DNA from: Homoserinibacter sp. YIM 151385
GTDB lineage: Bacteria > Actinomycetota > Actinomycetes > Actinomycetales > Microbacteriaceae
DNA length: 64,000 bases
Direction of reading: 5' to 3'
Assembly (NCBI RefSeq): GCF_027912415.1
Contig: NZ_CP115175.1
Coordinates: 1,798,001 to 1,862,000, forward strand
Part shown: one piece after another, positions 23,362 to 32,330 of the stretch
Position numbering within the stretch: position 1 is the first letter of the stretch
Layout of the letters: each line of letters begins with the position of its first letter
Position numbers and translations under genes: made by a program
Notes under the pieces: model-generated
What the model was told of the DNA's origin: nothing
Database searches by the model: none
The model's input: the letters and a program-made list of their open reading frames with translations, nothing else

Positions 23362-24375
23362 ATGGCCCCCCAGCTCCCCGAGACCATGCCCGCCGTCTTC
23401 GCGACCGGCGGCCTCCCGCTCGACGATCCGCGTGCGCTCCGCGACGGCGAGGCGCCCGTCCCGAGTCCGGGTCCGCGCGACCTCCTCGTCGAGATCCGCG
23501 CCGTGTCGGTGAACCCCGTCGACCGCAAGCGGCGGGCGGTGTCGCCGGCGGACGGCAGCGCGATCCTCGGCTTCGACGCGGCGGGCGTCGTGGTCGCCAC
23601 GGGCCGGGGGGTGACGCGCTTCGCCGTCGGCGACGAGGTCTGGTACGCGGGCGACGTCGGCCGCCAGGGCACGAACGCCGCCTATCACGCGGTCGACGAG
23701 CGCATCGTCGGGCGCCGCCCCGCGAGCCTCGACTGGGCGGATGCCGCCGCCCTCCCGCTCACGGCCCTCACCGCCTGGGAGACGCTGTTCGACCGGTTCC
23801 GGGTGGATGCCGCCGCCGAGGGCACGCTGCTCGTCGTCGCGGGCGCGGGCGGCGTCGGCTCGATCCTCACGCAGCTCGCGAAGCGCCTCACCCGCCTCAC
23901 CGTCGTCGCGACGGCCGGGCGCCCCGAGTCGCGCGACTTCGCGGCGCGGATGGGCGCGGATCACGTCGTCGGGCACGCCGATCTCGTCGCCGAGGTGCGC
24001 GCCGTCGCCCCCGACGGCACGGACTACATCTTCACGCCGTACACCGAGCAGCACTTCGCCTCCTACGTGGAGCTCGCGAAGCCGTTCAGCCAGATCACCT
24101 CGATCGACGGGCCGCGCACGCTCGACCTGTCCGGCATCCCGCCGAAGAGCCTCACGCTGCACTGGGAGTGGATGTTCACGCGCGCCCGCAGCGCCACACC
24201 CGACATGGGCCGGCAGGGCGAGGCGCTCGACCGGGTCGCCGAGCTCGTGGATGCGGGCGAGCTCCAGACGACGGCCACCACCCGGCTCGAGGGGCTCGAC
24301 GCGGCGACGCTGCGCGAGGCGCACCGGCTCATCGAGTCGGAGGGGGTCGTCGGGAAGGTCGTGATCAGCCGCTGA
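23362..24375 (+). CDS. MDR-family NADPH:quinone reductase-like oxidoreductase
   Basis: 337 aa from ATG at 23362. The N-terminal GroES-like domain contains VEIRAVSVNPVDRKRR and GFDAAGVVVATG; the Rossmann domain has VVAGAGGVGSILTQLAK. No structural zinc Cys cluster is visible, so it belongs to the zinc-free quinone oxidoreductase branch, often annotated as zinc-binding alcohol dehydrogenase family. It reduces quinones or enones using NADPH. Its last 11 nt overlap the convergent DUF418 gene. Confidence 0.88.
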   Translation: MAPQLPETMPAVFATGGLPLDDPRALRDGEAPVPSPGPRDLLVEIRAVSVNPVDRKRRAVSPADGSAILGFDAAGVVVATGRGVTRFAVGDEVWYAGDVGRQGTNAAYHAVDERIVGRRPASLDWADAAALPLTALTAWETLFDRFRVDAAAEGTLLVVAGAGGVGSILTQLAKRLTRLTVVATAGRPESRDFAARMGADHVVGHADLVAEVRAVAPDGTDYIFTPYTEQHFASYVELAKPFSQITSIDGPRTLDLSGIPPKSLTLHWEWMFTRARSATPDMGRQGEALDRVAELVDAGELQTTATTRLEGLDAATLREAHRLIESEGVVGKVVISR

Positions 24376-25708
24376 CGGGCGGCGCGGCCGCGGGCGGCGG
24401 CGATCCCGTCGGCGCCGCCGGCCTCCCGCCGTAGGCGAGCCGCCGCAGCAGCACCTCCGCCGGCCCCCGGAGGCCGGCCCTCCCCATCCAGGCGGCGATC
24501 CCGAGCGTCGCGAGCCAGGTCGCGACGGCGACGAGGGTGATCGTGGCGGTCGTGAGGTGCTCGCCGAGTCCGAGCGCCCAGGCGCTCATGAGCGGGGCGA
24601 AGACGAGCGACTGCACGAGGTAGAAGGTCAGCGAGCGCTGGCCGAGCGCCTGCAGCGCCCGCAGCAGCCCGCCGGGGCCGGCGCCGCCCGAGGCCATGCG
24701 CTCCCGGACGTGCGCGGCGATGAGCGCGAAGACGGCGACGTAGCCGAGCCCGCAGGCGAGCCCCGCGAGCTGGTGGACGCCGAGGAGCATCCAGCTCGCC
24801 GCCTCCGGGATCGGGATCGCCCCGAGGTGCGTCGCCGCCGACACCGCGCCGACGACCCAGCCGATCGGGATGCCGATGCCGGCGACGAGGCGGAGCAGCC
24901 GCCGGTGGCGCTCCGGCTCCTCGAGCACGCCGCGGCGCGCGGCGAGGACGGCGAGCAGGATCGCGAGCGGCACGACCATGCCGAGCAGGCCCTGGGCGGG
25001 TGCCAGCACCGCCCAGAAGCCGAGTCGGGCGAGCGCCGCGAGGAGCGGATCCTCGATGCCGGCCGCGGTGGGGAGCATGCCGCCGTCGGTCGCGGCGAGG
25101 CCGGCCTCCGCCTCCGGCAGCCCCGCGACGACGATCCCGCCGATCAGCGACAGCGCCGCCCACTGCACGAGCAGGGCGAGGAGGACGACGCACCAGATGA
25201 CGATGGTGCGGTCCCGGCGGCGGATGAAGAGGGCGACGAGGACGAGCCCCGCGAGGCCGTAGGCGCCGATGATGTCGCCCATCCACAGCAGGAGCGCGTG
25301 CGCCGCGCCGAAGGCGACCATCCACCAGTGCCGGCGCCGCAGGATCCGACGGGCCTCGGCCTCACCCGAGCTCGCGACCTGGCGGCGGAAGAGCTGCCAG
25401 ATCCCGTAGCCGAAGAGGAAGGCGAACATCGGGTAGGAGCGTGCGTCGATCGCGATCATGGTGATCGCCTGCGCGACGGCGTCGGCGGCGCTCTCGGGCT
25501 CGGGATGGTTGGAGCCGAAGGACGCGCTCCCGCGCCCCCAGAGGTAGAACGGCGAGTTCGCGATGACGATGAAGAGCAGCATCGCCCCGCGGGCGACGTC
25601 GGGGGCGAGCGCGCGCTCCCGGAGCGGTGTCCCGGGACGGGATGCGCGCCGCGGCGGCGCGGGCTCGGCGGTCGCGGTGGTCGGGCGGTCGGTTCCGTCG
25701 GCGGCCAT
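24365..25708 (-). CDS. DUF418-domain membrane protein
   Basis: 447 aa from ATG at 25708. After a polar Pro-rich N-terminus, the family start APDVARGAMLLFIVIANSPF appears, followed by about ten membrane helices and the C-terminal DUF418 region (LGQRSLTFYLVQSLVFAPLM). This family (YeiB-like) is predicted to transport or acylate an unknown substrate; the DxxRG start is shared with membrane acyltransferases and heparan N-acetyltransferase-like proteins. The C-terminal tail is Pro/Ala-rich and low complexity. It is divergent from the serine hydrolase gene. Confidence 0.87.
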   Translation of the reverse strand: MAADGTDRPTTATAEPAPPRRASRPGTPLRERALAPDVARGAMLLFIVIANSPFYLWGRGSASFGSNHPEPESAADAVAQAITMIAIDARSYPMFAFLFGYGIWQLFRRQVASSGEAEARRILRRRHWWMVAFGAAHALLLWMGDIIGAYGLAGLVLVALFIRRRDRTIVIWCVVLLALLVQWAALSLIGGIVVAGLPEAEAGLAATDGGMLPTAAGIEDPLLAALARLGFWAVLAPAQGLLGMVVPLAILLAVLAARRGVLEEPERHRRLLRLVAGIGIPIGWVVGAVSAATHLGAIPIPEAASWMLLGVHQLAGLACGLGYVAVFALIAAHVRERMASGGAGPGGLLRALQALGQRSLTFYLVQSLVFAPLMSAWALGLGEHLTTATITLVAVATWLATLGIAAWMGRAGLRGPAEVLLRRLAYGGRPAAPTGSPPPAAAPPVSG

Positions 25709-25840
25709 GCCTCCAGGTTGGCAGGCCGGGCCGGGCTCGACAACCTGGGGCGCCGGGTCGCGACCGCCACTGTCCATCCGGCCAGGGCCATGGTCCGCAC
25801 GGCCGGGGTGCGCGGGCGCCCGCGCCGGAAGGCTCGAGGC

Positions 25841-27055
25841 ATGGAGAACGACACCTCGACCCAGTCCCCCCGTCCGCCGCGTCGACGCGGCCTCCGCATC
25901 GCGGCCATCGCCGCCGCCGGCGCGCTCCTCGCCTCCGCCGTAGGCCTCGGCGCCTGGGTCCGGAGCCAGCCGGCCGACGCGAGCACCGCGCCGCCGGCGC
26001 TCCAGAGCCGGATCGACGACCTCGTCGACGCCGGGTACCCCGGCGTGCTCGCGGCCGTCACCGACGCGCGCGGGGAGCAGATCGATGCGGTCGCGGGCGC
26101 CGGCGACCTCGAGACCGGCGAGGCGCCGCCCCGCGACGGCGCGGTCCGCATCGCGAGCAACACCAAGATGTTCGTCGCCGTGCTGGTGCTCCAGCTCGTC
26201 GACGAGGGCCTCGTCGAGCTCGACGAGCCGATCGAGGCCGTGCTGCCGGGGCTCGTCCGCGGCGACGGCATCGACGGCCGCGAGATCACGGTCCGCCAGC
26301 TGCTCCAGCACACGAGCGGCCTGCCCGAGTACGCCGACGAGGTCGCCGCCGACGCCTTCGGGGCGCAGCACCGCTACCTCTCGCCCCGCGACATGCTCGA
26401 CATCGCCCTCGAGAAGCCCGCGGGCTTCCGGCCCGGCGAGCGCTGGGAGTACAGCAACACCAACTACCTCCTCCTCGGGCTGCTCGTCGAGCGGGTCGTC
26501 GAGCGTCCCGTCGCGGAGCTCGTGCGCGAGCGCATCACGGAGCCGCTCGGCCTCGAGCGCACCGTCTTCCCGCAGCCCGGCGACGAGCGCATCCCCGGCG
26601 AGCACCCCGAGGGGTACCACCTCGACGGCGACGGCGAGCTGCGCGCGATCACCGAGCTCGACCCCGCCTTCGCCTGGGCCGCCGGGGCGATGATCTCGAC
26701 GCCCGGCGAGCTCAACCGCTTCATGCAGGCCCTGCTCGGCGGCGAGCTGCTGAGCGACGCCGCCCTCCGCGAGATGCAGGATGCCGTGCCGGCCGGCGAC
26801 GAGATCACTCCCGACGCGAGCTACGGCCTGGGCCTCCAGCGCTACCCGCTCAGCTGCGGCGGCGCGGCCTGGGGCCACGGCGGCGACATCCCCGGCATGC
26901 AGACCCGCAACGCGGTCGGCCCGGACGGCACCGCCGTCACGATCGCGGTGAACGCCCTCCCGTGGGCGGTCGTCGACCAGAGCGACGAGGAGCGGCTGCT
27001 GGACCAGTACCGGATCGTGCTCGACGCGCTCGACGAGACGCTGTGCGACCGCTGA
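25841..27055 (+). CDS. Secreted serine hydrolase, beta-lactamase/D-Ala-D-Ala carboxypeptidase family
   Basis: 404 aa from ATG at 25841 behind RBS GGAAGG. The N-terminus has an Arg-rich start then a hydrophobic segment (IAAIAAAGALLASAVGLGAW), giving export and probably anchoring. The class C/B12 serine fold shows SNTK (SxxK nucleophile, near residue 105), YSNTN as the YxN motif, and HGGDIPG as the third motif. It resembles the R61 DD-carboxypeptidase group acting on peptidoglycan or small esters. It is not likely a resistance enzyme by context. The two-component genes begin 59 nt downstream. Confidence 0.9.
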   Translation: MENDTSTQSPRPPRRRGLRIAAIAAAGALLASAVGLGAWVRSQPADASTAPPALQSRIDDLVDAGYPGVLAAVTDARGEQIDAVAGAGDLETGEAPPRDGAVRIASNTKMFVAVLVLQLVDEGLVELDEPIEAVLPGLVRGDGIDGREITVRQLLQHTSGLPEYADEVAADAFGAQHRYLSPRDMLDIALEKPAGFRPGERWEYSNTNYLLLGLLVERVVERPVAELVRERITEPLGLERTVFPQPGDERIPGEHPEGYHLDGDGELRAITELDPAFAWAAGAMISTPGELNRFMQALLGGELLSDAALREMQDAVPAGDEITPDASYGLGLQRYPLSCGGAAWGHGGDIPGMQTRNAVGPDGTAVTIAVNALPWAVVDQSDEERLLDQYRIVLDALDETLCDR

Positions 27056-27114
27056 TCGAGCAGGACGGTGCCCGGGCGGATGCGCCCGGGCACCGCTCGT
27101 GGTTGACTCGCGAG

Positions 27115-28359
27115 ATGATCGCCGAGCCGCCGCGGATCCCGCCGGCGCTGCTCCGGTCGCTGCCGCCGCTGCTCGTCGCGGCGAGCGCCGCCGGCTACCT
27201 CTGGCTCGACGCCCTGGAGGGCTCCGAGCACGCGACGCCGGGCCTGCCCGCCGCCGCCCATGCGGGCCTCGTCCTCCTCCAGGCCCTCGTGCTGCTGGCC
27301 CGGCACCGCGCGCCCGCCCCCGCGCTCGCCGCGATCGCGGCCGTGGATGCCGTCCTCCTCGCGACGAGCGGCGGCGAGCTCGGCATCGGCTCCCTCGCGG
27401 TCATGTTCGCCGCCTACGCCGCGACCGCCGCGCCGAGCCCGCCCCGGCGTCGCGCGCTCGCGCTCGGGGCCGCCGCCGCCGCGACCGCGGTGGTGGGGGG
27501 CGCCTCCCTCCTCGCCGCGGGCACGGCGCCGGCGCTCGCGGCGCTCGGCGTCGCCGCCGTGCGGGTGCTCCTCGACTACGCGGTGCCGGCGGCGATCGCG
27601 GAGGCGGTCCGCGGCCGCCGGCAGCTCGTCGAGGCCCTCCGGGAGCGCGCCGAGCTCGCGGAGCGCGAGCAGCAGGGCCGGATCGAGCGCGAGCGGCTCG
27701 CCGAGCGCACGGTGATGGCGCGCGAGCTCCACGACATCGCGGCGCATCACCTCTCGGGGATCATCGTCAGCGCCCAGGCCGTGGCCGCGCTCGTCGATCG
27801 CGATCCGGCCCGTGCCGGCGCGATGCTCGCCGCCCTCCAGCAGGACGCGCGGACGACGATGGCCGACCTGCGCAGCACGGTCGGCCTCCTCCGGGCGGAC
27901 GGCGACGGCGACGCCGACGGAGGCGAGGGCGGCGACCCGACCCCGGCGCCGACGCTCGCCCGCATCCCCGAGCTCGCGGACTCCGCCGTGCGGCGCGGGC
28001 GCCACGTCGAGCTGGAGGTCACGGGCGAGCCGATCGGGCTCGGCCCGCTCGCGGAGACGGCCGGGTACCGGATGGTGCAGGAGTCGCTCGCGAACGCCGC
28101 CCGCCACGCCCCGGGTGCCGCCTGCCGCATCCGCGTCGAGCACCGCGAGGACGAGATCGCCATCAGCGTCTCGAACGATCCGGCGCCGGGGGGCGCGGCC
28201 GCCCGCCGCCAGCGGGCCGCCTCGCGCGGCTACGGGCTGGAGGGCATGGAGGAGCGCGCCGAGCTGATCGGCGCCCGGCTCGACACGGGACCCACCGCCG
28301 ACGGCGGCTGGGCGAACCGCCTCCGCATCCCCCTCGATCGGAATCGGAGCATCGGATGA
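27115..28359 (+). CDS. Sensor histidine kinase, HisKA_3 (NarL-type system)
   Basis: 414 aa. The N-terminal 170 residues are five or six closely spaced membrane helices with no extracellular sensor domain, so it may sense membrane state. A short coiled coil (REQQGRIERERLAER) leads to the DHp motif MARELHDIAAHHLSGII with the phospho-His. The HATPase core follows: QESLANAARHAPGA (N box) and GYGLEGMEERAELIGA (G box). An acidic insert DGDGDADGGEGGD sits between the two. It pairs with the next gene by 4-nt overlap. Confidence 0.92.
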   Translation: MIAEPPRIPPALLRSLPPLLVAASAAGYLWLDALEGSEHATPGLPAAAHAGLVLLQALVLLARHRAPAPALAAIAAVDAVLLATSGGELGIGSLAVMFAAYAATAAPSPPRRRALALGAAAAATAVVGGASLLAAGTAPALAALGVAAVRVLLDYAVPAAIAEAVRGRRQLVEALRERAELAEREQQGRIERERLAERTVMARELHDIAAHHLSGIIVSAQAVAALVDRDPARAGAMLAALQQDARTTMADLRSTVGLLRADGDGDADGGEGGDPTPAPTLARIPELADSAVRRGRHVELEVTGEPIGLGPLAETAGYRMVQESLANAARHAPGAACRIRVEHREDEIAISVSNDPAPGGAAARRQRAASRGYGLEGMEERAELIGARLDTGPTADGGWANRLRIPLDRNRSIG

Positions 28360-29021
28360 TCACCCTCCTAGTCGTCGACGATCAGGCCGTCGTGCGCGCC
28401 GGCCTCTCGGTCATCGCGGGCGCCCAGCCCGACATCGAGGTCGTCGGCGAGGCCGCCGACGGCGCGGAGGCGATCCGGCTGGCGCGCGAGCTGCAGCCGG
28501 ACGTCGTGAGCATGGACCTGCGGATGCCGGGTCTCGGCGGCATCGAGGCGACCCGCGCGATCGCCGCCGATCCCGCCATCTCGAGCGAGGTGCTCGTGGT
28601 GACCACCTTCGACGTCGACGACGACGTGTTCGCGGCGCTCGAGGCGGGCGCGGCCGGCTTCATCCTCAAGGGCGCCGAGGAGGACCGCCTGCTCGGCGCG
28701 ATCCGCTCGGTCGCGGCCGGCGAGGGCACGCTCGACCAGCGCCTGACGCGACGCGTGCTCCGCGAGTTCACGAGCCGGCGGGCCGGCGGCCGGCCGGTGC
28801 CGCCGCCGTCCGGCTCGCATCCCCTGACGGACCGCGAGCTCGAGGTGCTGCGACTGCTCGCCGAGGGCCTCTCGAACGCCGAGATCTCGGCCCGGCTGTT
28901 CATCGAGCCGACGACGGTGAAGTACCACCTGGCGGGTCTCCTGCAGAAGACGGCCGCGCGGGATCGCCTGCAGGCGGTGCTGTGGGGCATCCGCACCGGG
29001 CTCGTGGAGGTGGGCGGCTGA
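28356..29021 (+). CDS. NarL/FixJ-type response regulator
   Basis: 221 aa. The receiver domain starts MITLLVVDDQAVVRAGLSVI, with the phospho-acceptor Asp in VVSMDLRMPG (about residue 53) and the Lys in FILKGAEEDRL. The LuxR-type HTH is LTDRELEVLRLLAEGLSNAE with TTVKYHLAGLLQK. It overlaps the kinase gene (ATGA), so the pair is stoichiometric. Adjacent targets could include the serine hydrolase upstream; no repeated binding site stands out. Confidence 0.94.
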   Translation: MITLLVVDDQAVVRAGLSVIAGAQPDIEVVGEAADGAEAIRLARELQPDVVSMDLRMPGLGGIEATRAIAADPAISSEVLVVTTFDVDDDVFAALEAGAAGFILKGAEEDRLLGAIRSVAAGEGTLDQRLTRRVLREFTSRRAGGRPVPPPSGSHPLTDRELEVLRLLAEGLSNAEISARLFIEPTTVKYHLAGLLQKTAARDRLQAVLWGIRTGLVEVGG

Positions 29022-29055
29022 CGCGCGAGCCGCTCCCAGCGGACTGGCAGGAAGA

Positions 29056-29100
29056 ATAACGATCCGGTAACTGGACACCGTTACCTCGTCGTTATACATT
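29056..29100 (+). promoter_or_regulatory. Promoter overlapped by a 16-bp imperfect dyad
   Basis: TGGACA (29072-29077), 17-nt spacer, TACATT (29095-29100). The inverted repeat ATAACGATCCGGTAAC / GTTACCTCGTCGTTAT (29056-29071 and 29080-29095; 13 of 16 positions pair) brackets the -35 and spacer, the layout of a repressible promoter. The A+T content is far above the local level. Confidence 0.55.
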
Positions 29101-29106
29101 TCAAGA

Positions 29107-29206
29107 GCGTCAGTTGTTTGCTGTGGCAGCGGACGCGGAATGTGATTGCAGGACACTCTTGGTGCAAGGGAAGAGAGCCGGCCGCACGCCTCTGCGGCCG
29201 GCTCTC
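29107..29206 (+). ncRNA. Candidate small RNA or terminated leader
   Basis: A transcript from the promoter above would start near 29107 and meet a very strong hairpin, GAGAGCCGGCCGCA-CGCCTC-TGCGGCCGGCTCTC (29173-29206, 14-bp perfect stem). The interval has no convincing ORF. About 100 nt between a good promoter and a terminator is the signature of a small RNA, or of an attenuated leader for the MarR/photolyase genes starting at 29276. I recognise no known RNA family. Confidence 0.4.
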
Positions 29207-29275
29207 GCTGTGTCCGGGAGGTGCGCCGCGTCACGCGGATCCCGCGGTGTCGGTCGCGCCCAATAGGGTGTGACG

Positions 29276-29740
29276 ATGAACTCGCGGAGGGATGCCGTCG
29301 ACGCCTGGGAGGCGCTCTACCGCGCCCAGGTCGCCGTCCTGCGGCACATCCGCTCCGAGTTCCCCGAGGGCGTGACCTTCACCGACTACGACGTCCTCTT
29401 CAACCTCTCGCGCCAGCCCGGCCGCCGCAGCCGCATCCGCGATCTCAACAAGCACCTGCTGCTGAGCCAGCCGAGCGTGAGCCGGCTCGTCGACCGACTC
29501 GCCGCACGCGGTCTCGTCGCGAAGGCGAGCGATCCGGACGACGCGCGCGGCACCGTCGTGGAGCTCACGCAGGCCGGGTGGGAGCTCTTCCGCCGGGCCG
29601 GCATCCAGCACTCCCGCGTCATCGCCGAGCGCATGAGCTCCGCGCTCACCGACGAGGAGCTCGCCGAGCTCGCACGGCTCACGAACAAGCTGCGACAGGG
29701 CGAGGAGCCCGCCGGACCCGAGGGGGCGGGTCGCGCGTGA
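29276..29740 (+). CDS. MarR-family transcriptional regulator, operon with photolyase
   Basis: 154 aa. The wHTH is RIRDLNKHLLLSQPSVSRLV with the wing SDPDDARGTVVELTQAG. The classic DRR of the wing is replaced by DDAR. Its stop overlaps the photolyase GTG start (GTGA), so the regulator and repair enzyme are translationally coupled. It may repress its own operon in response to light- or redox-derived signals; no chromophore site is visible. It is the third MarR family gene in the window. Confidence 0.87.
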   Translation: MNSRRDAVDAWEALYRAQVAVLRHIRSEFPEGVTFTDYDVLFNLSRQPGRRSRIRDLNKHLLLSQPSVSRLVDRLAARGLVAKASDPDDARGTVVELTQAGWELFRRAGIQHSRVIAERMSSALTDEELAELARLTNKLRQGEEPAGPEGAGRA

Positions 29741-31101
29741 GCCCCCGCCGCCCGGTCGTGGTCTGGCTGCGCGACGACCTCCGCCTCGCCGACAACCCGG
29801 CGCTGCGGGCCGCCGTCGACGGGGACCGTCCCGTCGTCGTGCTCTTCGTGCTCGACGAGGAGAGCCGCGAGATGCGCGAGCTCGGCGGGGCGAGCCGCTG
29901 GTGGCTGCACCACTCTCTCGCAGCGCTCGCGGCCTCCCTCGAGCAGCGCGGCGCGAGCCTGACGCTCCGCCGCGGCGCCGCCGAGACCGTCCTCCGCGAG
30001 GTGCTCGCGGAGACGGGGGCCGAGGGCATCCACTGGAACCGCCGCTACGGCCGCAGCCGCGAGATCGACGCCCGGCTCAAGCGGGAGCTCCGCGATGACG
30101 GCCTCGAGGTCGAGAGCCACGCGGCGAACCTGCTCGTCGAGCCCTGGGAGCTCACGACCGGGAGCGGCGAGGGGTACAAGGTCTACACCCCGTTCTGGAA
30201 CGCGCTGCGCGCGACCGAGCTGCGGCCCGAGCTGCCCGCCCCGCGCGAGATCGAGGGCCGCCGCGCCGAGGGCGACCGCCTCGACGACTGGGGGCTGCTG
30301 CCGACCCGCCCCGACTGGGCGGGCGGACTCCGCGAGACCTGGGAGCCGGGCGAGCTCGCGGCGCGGCGCCGCCTCGACGACTTCCTCGAGGAGCGGCTCG
30401 AGGACTACCACCGCAGGGACGAGCCGGGGGTCGACGCGACCTCCGGGCTCAGCCCCCACCTCCGCTTCGGCGAGGTCAGCCCCATCCAGATCTGGAACCG
30501 GACCCGGGCGGTCACCGCGGCGCCGGCGAAGAAGAACGCCGAGAAGTTCCTCTCCGAGCTGGCCTGGCGCGACTTCAACCACAGCATCCTGTTCCACGTC
30601 CCGACCCTCGACCAGGACAACTACCGCCCCGCCTTCGACGCCTTCCCCTGGCACCGCCCGGAGCCGGGCGAGCTCGAGGCCTGGCGCCGGGGCCGCACCG
30701 GCATCCCGCTCGTCGATGCGGGCATGCGCGAGCTCTGGCACACGGGCGTCATGCACAACCGGGTGCGGATGGTGTGCGCGAGCTTCCTCGTGAAGAACCT
30801 GCTCATCGACTGGCGCATCGGCGAGCAGTGGTTCTGGGACACGCTCGTGGATGCCGACGAGGCGAACAACCCGGGCAACTGGCAGTGGGTGGCCGGCTCC
30901 GGGGCGGACGCGGCGCCCTACTTCCGCGTCTTCAACCCGGAGCTGCAGGCCAAGAAGTTCGACCCGCGGAACGAGTACATCGCGCGCTGGGTGCCCGAGC
31001 TCGGCACGGAGGACTACCCCGATCCGATCGTCGACCTCAAGGCGACGCGGCAGGAGGCGCTCGACGCCTACGAGGCCGTGAAGGCCGCCGGACGCGGCTG
31101 A
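29737..31101 (+). CDS. phr: Deoxyribodipyrimidine photolyase (CPD photolyase)
   Basis: 454 aa from a GTG start. The N-terminal alpha/beta antenna domain begins VVVWLRDDLRLADNPALRAA. The C-terminal FAD domain contains GLSPHLRFGEVSP, ELAWRDFNHSILFH, TGIPLVDAGMRELWHTGVMH and NWQWVAGSGADAAPYFRVFN, the flavin and lesion-binding signatures of class I photolyases. It splits cyclobutane pyrimidine dimers using blue light. The antenna chromophore (MTHF or 8-HDF) cannot be assigned by eye. There is no sign of truncation. Confidence 0.95.
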   Translation: MSPRRPVVVWLRDDLRLADNPALRAAVDGDRPVVVLFVLDEESREMRELGGASRWWLHHSLAALAASLEQRGASLTLRRGAAETVLREVLAETGAEGIHWNRRYGRSREIDARLKRELRDDGLEVESHAANLLVEPWELTTGSGEGYKVYTPFWNALRATELRPELPAPREIEGRRAEGDRLDDWGLLPTRPDWAGGLRETWEPGELAARRRLDDFLEERLEDYHRRDEPGVDATSGLSPHLRFGEVSPIQIWNRTRAVTAAPAKKNAEKFLSELAWRDFNHSILFHVPTLDQDNYRPAFDAFPWHRPEPGELEAWRRGRTGIPLVDAGMRELWHTGVMHNRVRMVCASFLVKNLLIDWRIGEQWFWDTLVDADEANNPGNWQWVAGSGADAAPYFRVFNPELQAKKFDPRNEYIARWVPELGTEDYPDPIVDLKATRQEALDAYEAVKAAGRG

Positions 31102-31114
31102 TTGCCGGGCGCAC

Positions 31115-32005
31115 TCAGAAGGGCGGGCGTCCGCCGATCGCGAGGACCGCGCGCGCCGCGACCATGACCCCGCTCGCGGCCGCGGCATCCACATCGCCGT
31201 CCTGCGCCCAGCGATGCAGGAAGCCCGCCGCGAAGGCGTCGCCGGCGCCCGTCGGGTCGACGAGCCGGACGCGCGGGGCCGGCGTGCGGCGGGGCTCCTC
31301 GCCGCGACGGGCCGCGAGCACGCCCTCGGCCCCCATCGTGAGCGCCACGACCTCGTGGCGCTCGAGCAGGGATGCGACCATGCGGGCGGGGGTGCGCTCG
31401 CCCGTGAGCAGCTCGGCCTCGACGAGGTTCGGGAAGATCACCCGGACGCCCTCGGTCGCCTCGCGGAAGGCCGGCACGCCGAAGTCGCGGAGATAGCCGA
31501 TCGAGCCCGGATTGAGCGCGACGGGGACGCCGGCGGCGGTCGCCGCATCCACGATCTCCCGCGCTCCCTCGACGCCGAAGCCGTCGAGGAAGCTGTAGGC
31601 GCTGAGGTGCACGACGGACGCCGTCTCGAGGAGCGCGGGGGTGAGGGCGGCCGTGTCGAGGAGCGCGTTCGCGCCGCGCTCCGTGAGCATCGTGCGGCGG
31701 TCGCCCTCGATGACGATGACGACCGTGCCGGTCGGGACGCCCACCTCCACCTGCAGGTGCGCGCGCACCCCGGCATCCGCGAACATCTGCCGGTGGCGCG
31801 CGGCGTCGGCGCTGCCGACCGCGCCCACGTAGTCGACGTCGGCACCGAGCGAGGCCAGCCAGGCCGCCGTGTTGGCCCCCGAGCCGCCGGGGCGCTGCCG
31901 GATCGAGGCCGTCGTGTCGGTGTTGCGCTGGAAGCCGCCGCGCGGCACGGCCACGATGTCGTTGAGGAGGTCGCCGACGACGACGATGCGCTCGCGCGAC
32001 GTCAT
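31115..32005 (-). CDS. PfkB-family carbohydrate/nucleoside kinase
   Basis: 296 aa. The start MTSRERIVVVGDLLNDIVAV and the signature RPGGSGANTAAWLASLGADV give the ribokinase fold substrate side; VDPTGAGDAFAAGFLHRW carries the anion hole and catalytic Asp. It resembles the ribokinase/sugar kinase branch; the substrate is undetermined. It is convergent with the photolyase gene (13 nt gap). Upstream (32006 onward) there is no operon partner. Confidence 0.88.
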   Translation of the reverse strand: MTSRERIVVVGDLLNDIVAVPRGGFQRNTDTTASIRQRPGGSGANTAAWLASLGADVDYVGAVGSADAARHRQMFADAGVRAHLQVEVGVPTGTVVIVIEGDRRTMLTERGANALLDTAALTPALLETASVVHLSAYSFLDGFGVEGAREIVDAATAAGVPVALNPGSIGYLRDFGVPAFREATEGVRVIFPNLVEAELLTGERTPARMVASLLERHEVVALTMGAEGVLAARRGEEPRRTPAPRVRLVDPTGAGDAFAAGFLHRWAQDGDVDAAAASGVMVAARAVLAIGGRPPF

Positions 32006-32330
32006 CGGAGCGCGGCGGGCGCGGCGGCCGGGACGACCCGGATGGCGGCGGCGGAGGCGGAGCGGGTCACCGTGTCAGCCTAAAGGGGGACATGCGGCCG
32101 GATCGGGTGAGCGACGTTCGTGTCTGCGGCCCGGAGCCGACCCCCGAGGCGGATTGGTCGCGATCCCGATGCCCACACGACTGCCAGCGGGCTGCCACGA
32201 CCCTGCCAGCCCCACCCCCAAACGGGGGTGGTGGGGGCTCCGGAGCACCCATGTCGGCCGGATCGAACCGGTCCGACCGGCAACGGGTCACCCTGGCCTG
32301 TCCCCGAAAAATCTAGGAAGGGATTCACTC
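32006..32330. other. 325-nt non-coding gap with a C/G-tract hairpin
   Basis: No ORF is convincing. AGCCCCACCCCC (from about 32207) pairs with GGGGGTGGTGGGGCT through a short AAAC loop and a 3-nt bulge, giving a strong hairpin about 90 nt before the secreted-protein gene. A good RBS, AGGAAGGG, precedes the GTG at 32331. I cannot identify a clear -35/-10 pair. The hairpin could be a 5'-leader structure of the secreted protein mRNA. Confidence 0.4.

Noticed and set aside
25841-27055. Beta-lactamase resistance gene
   Set aside because: SxxK/YxN/HGG set and length fit the DD-carboxypeptidase/esterase-type serine hydrolase group; no context for resistance.
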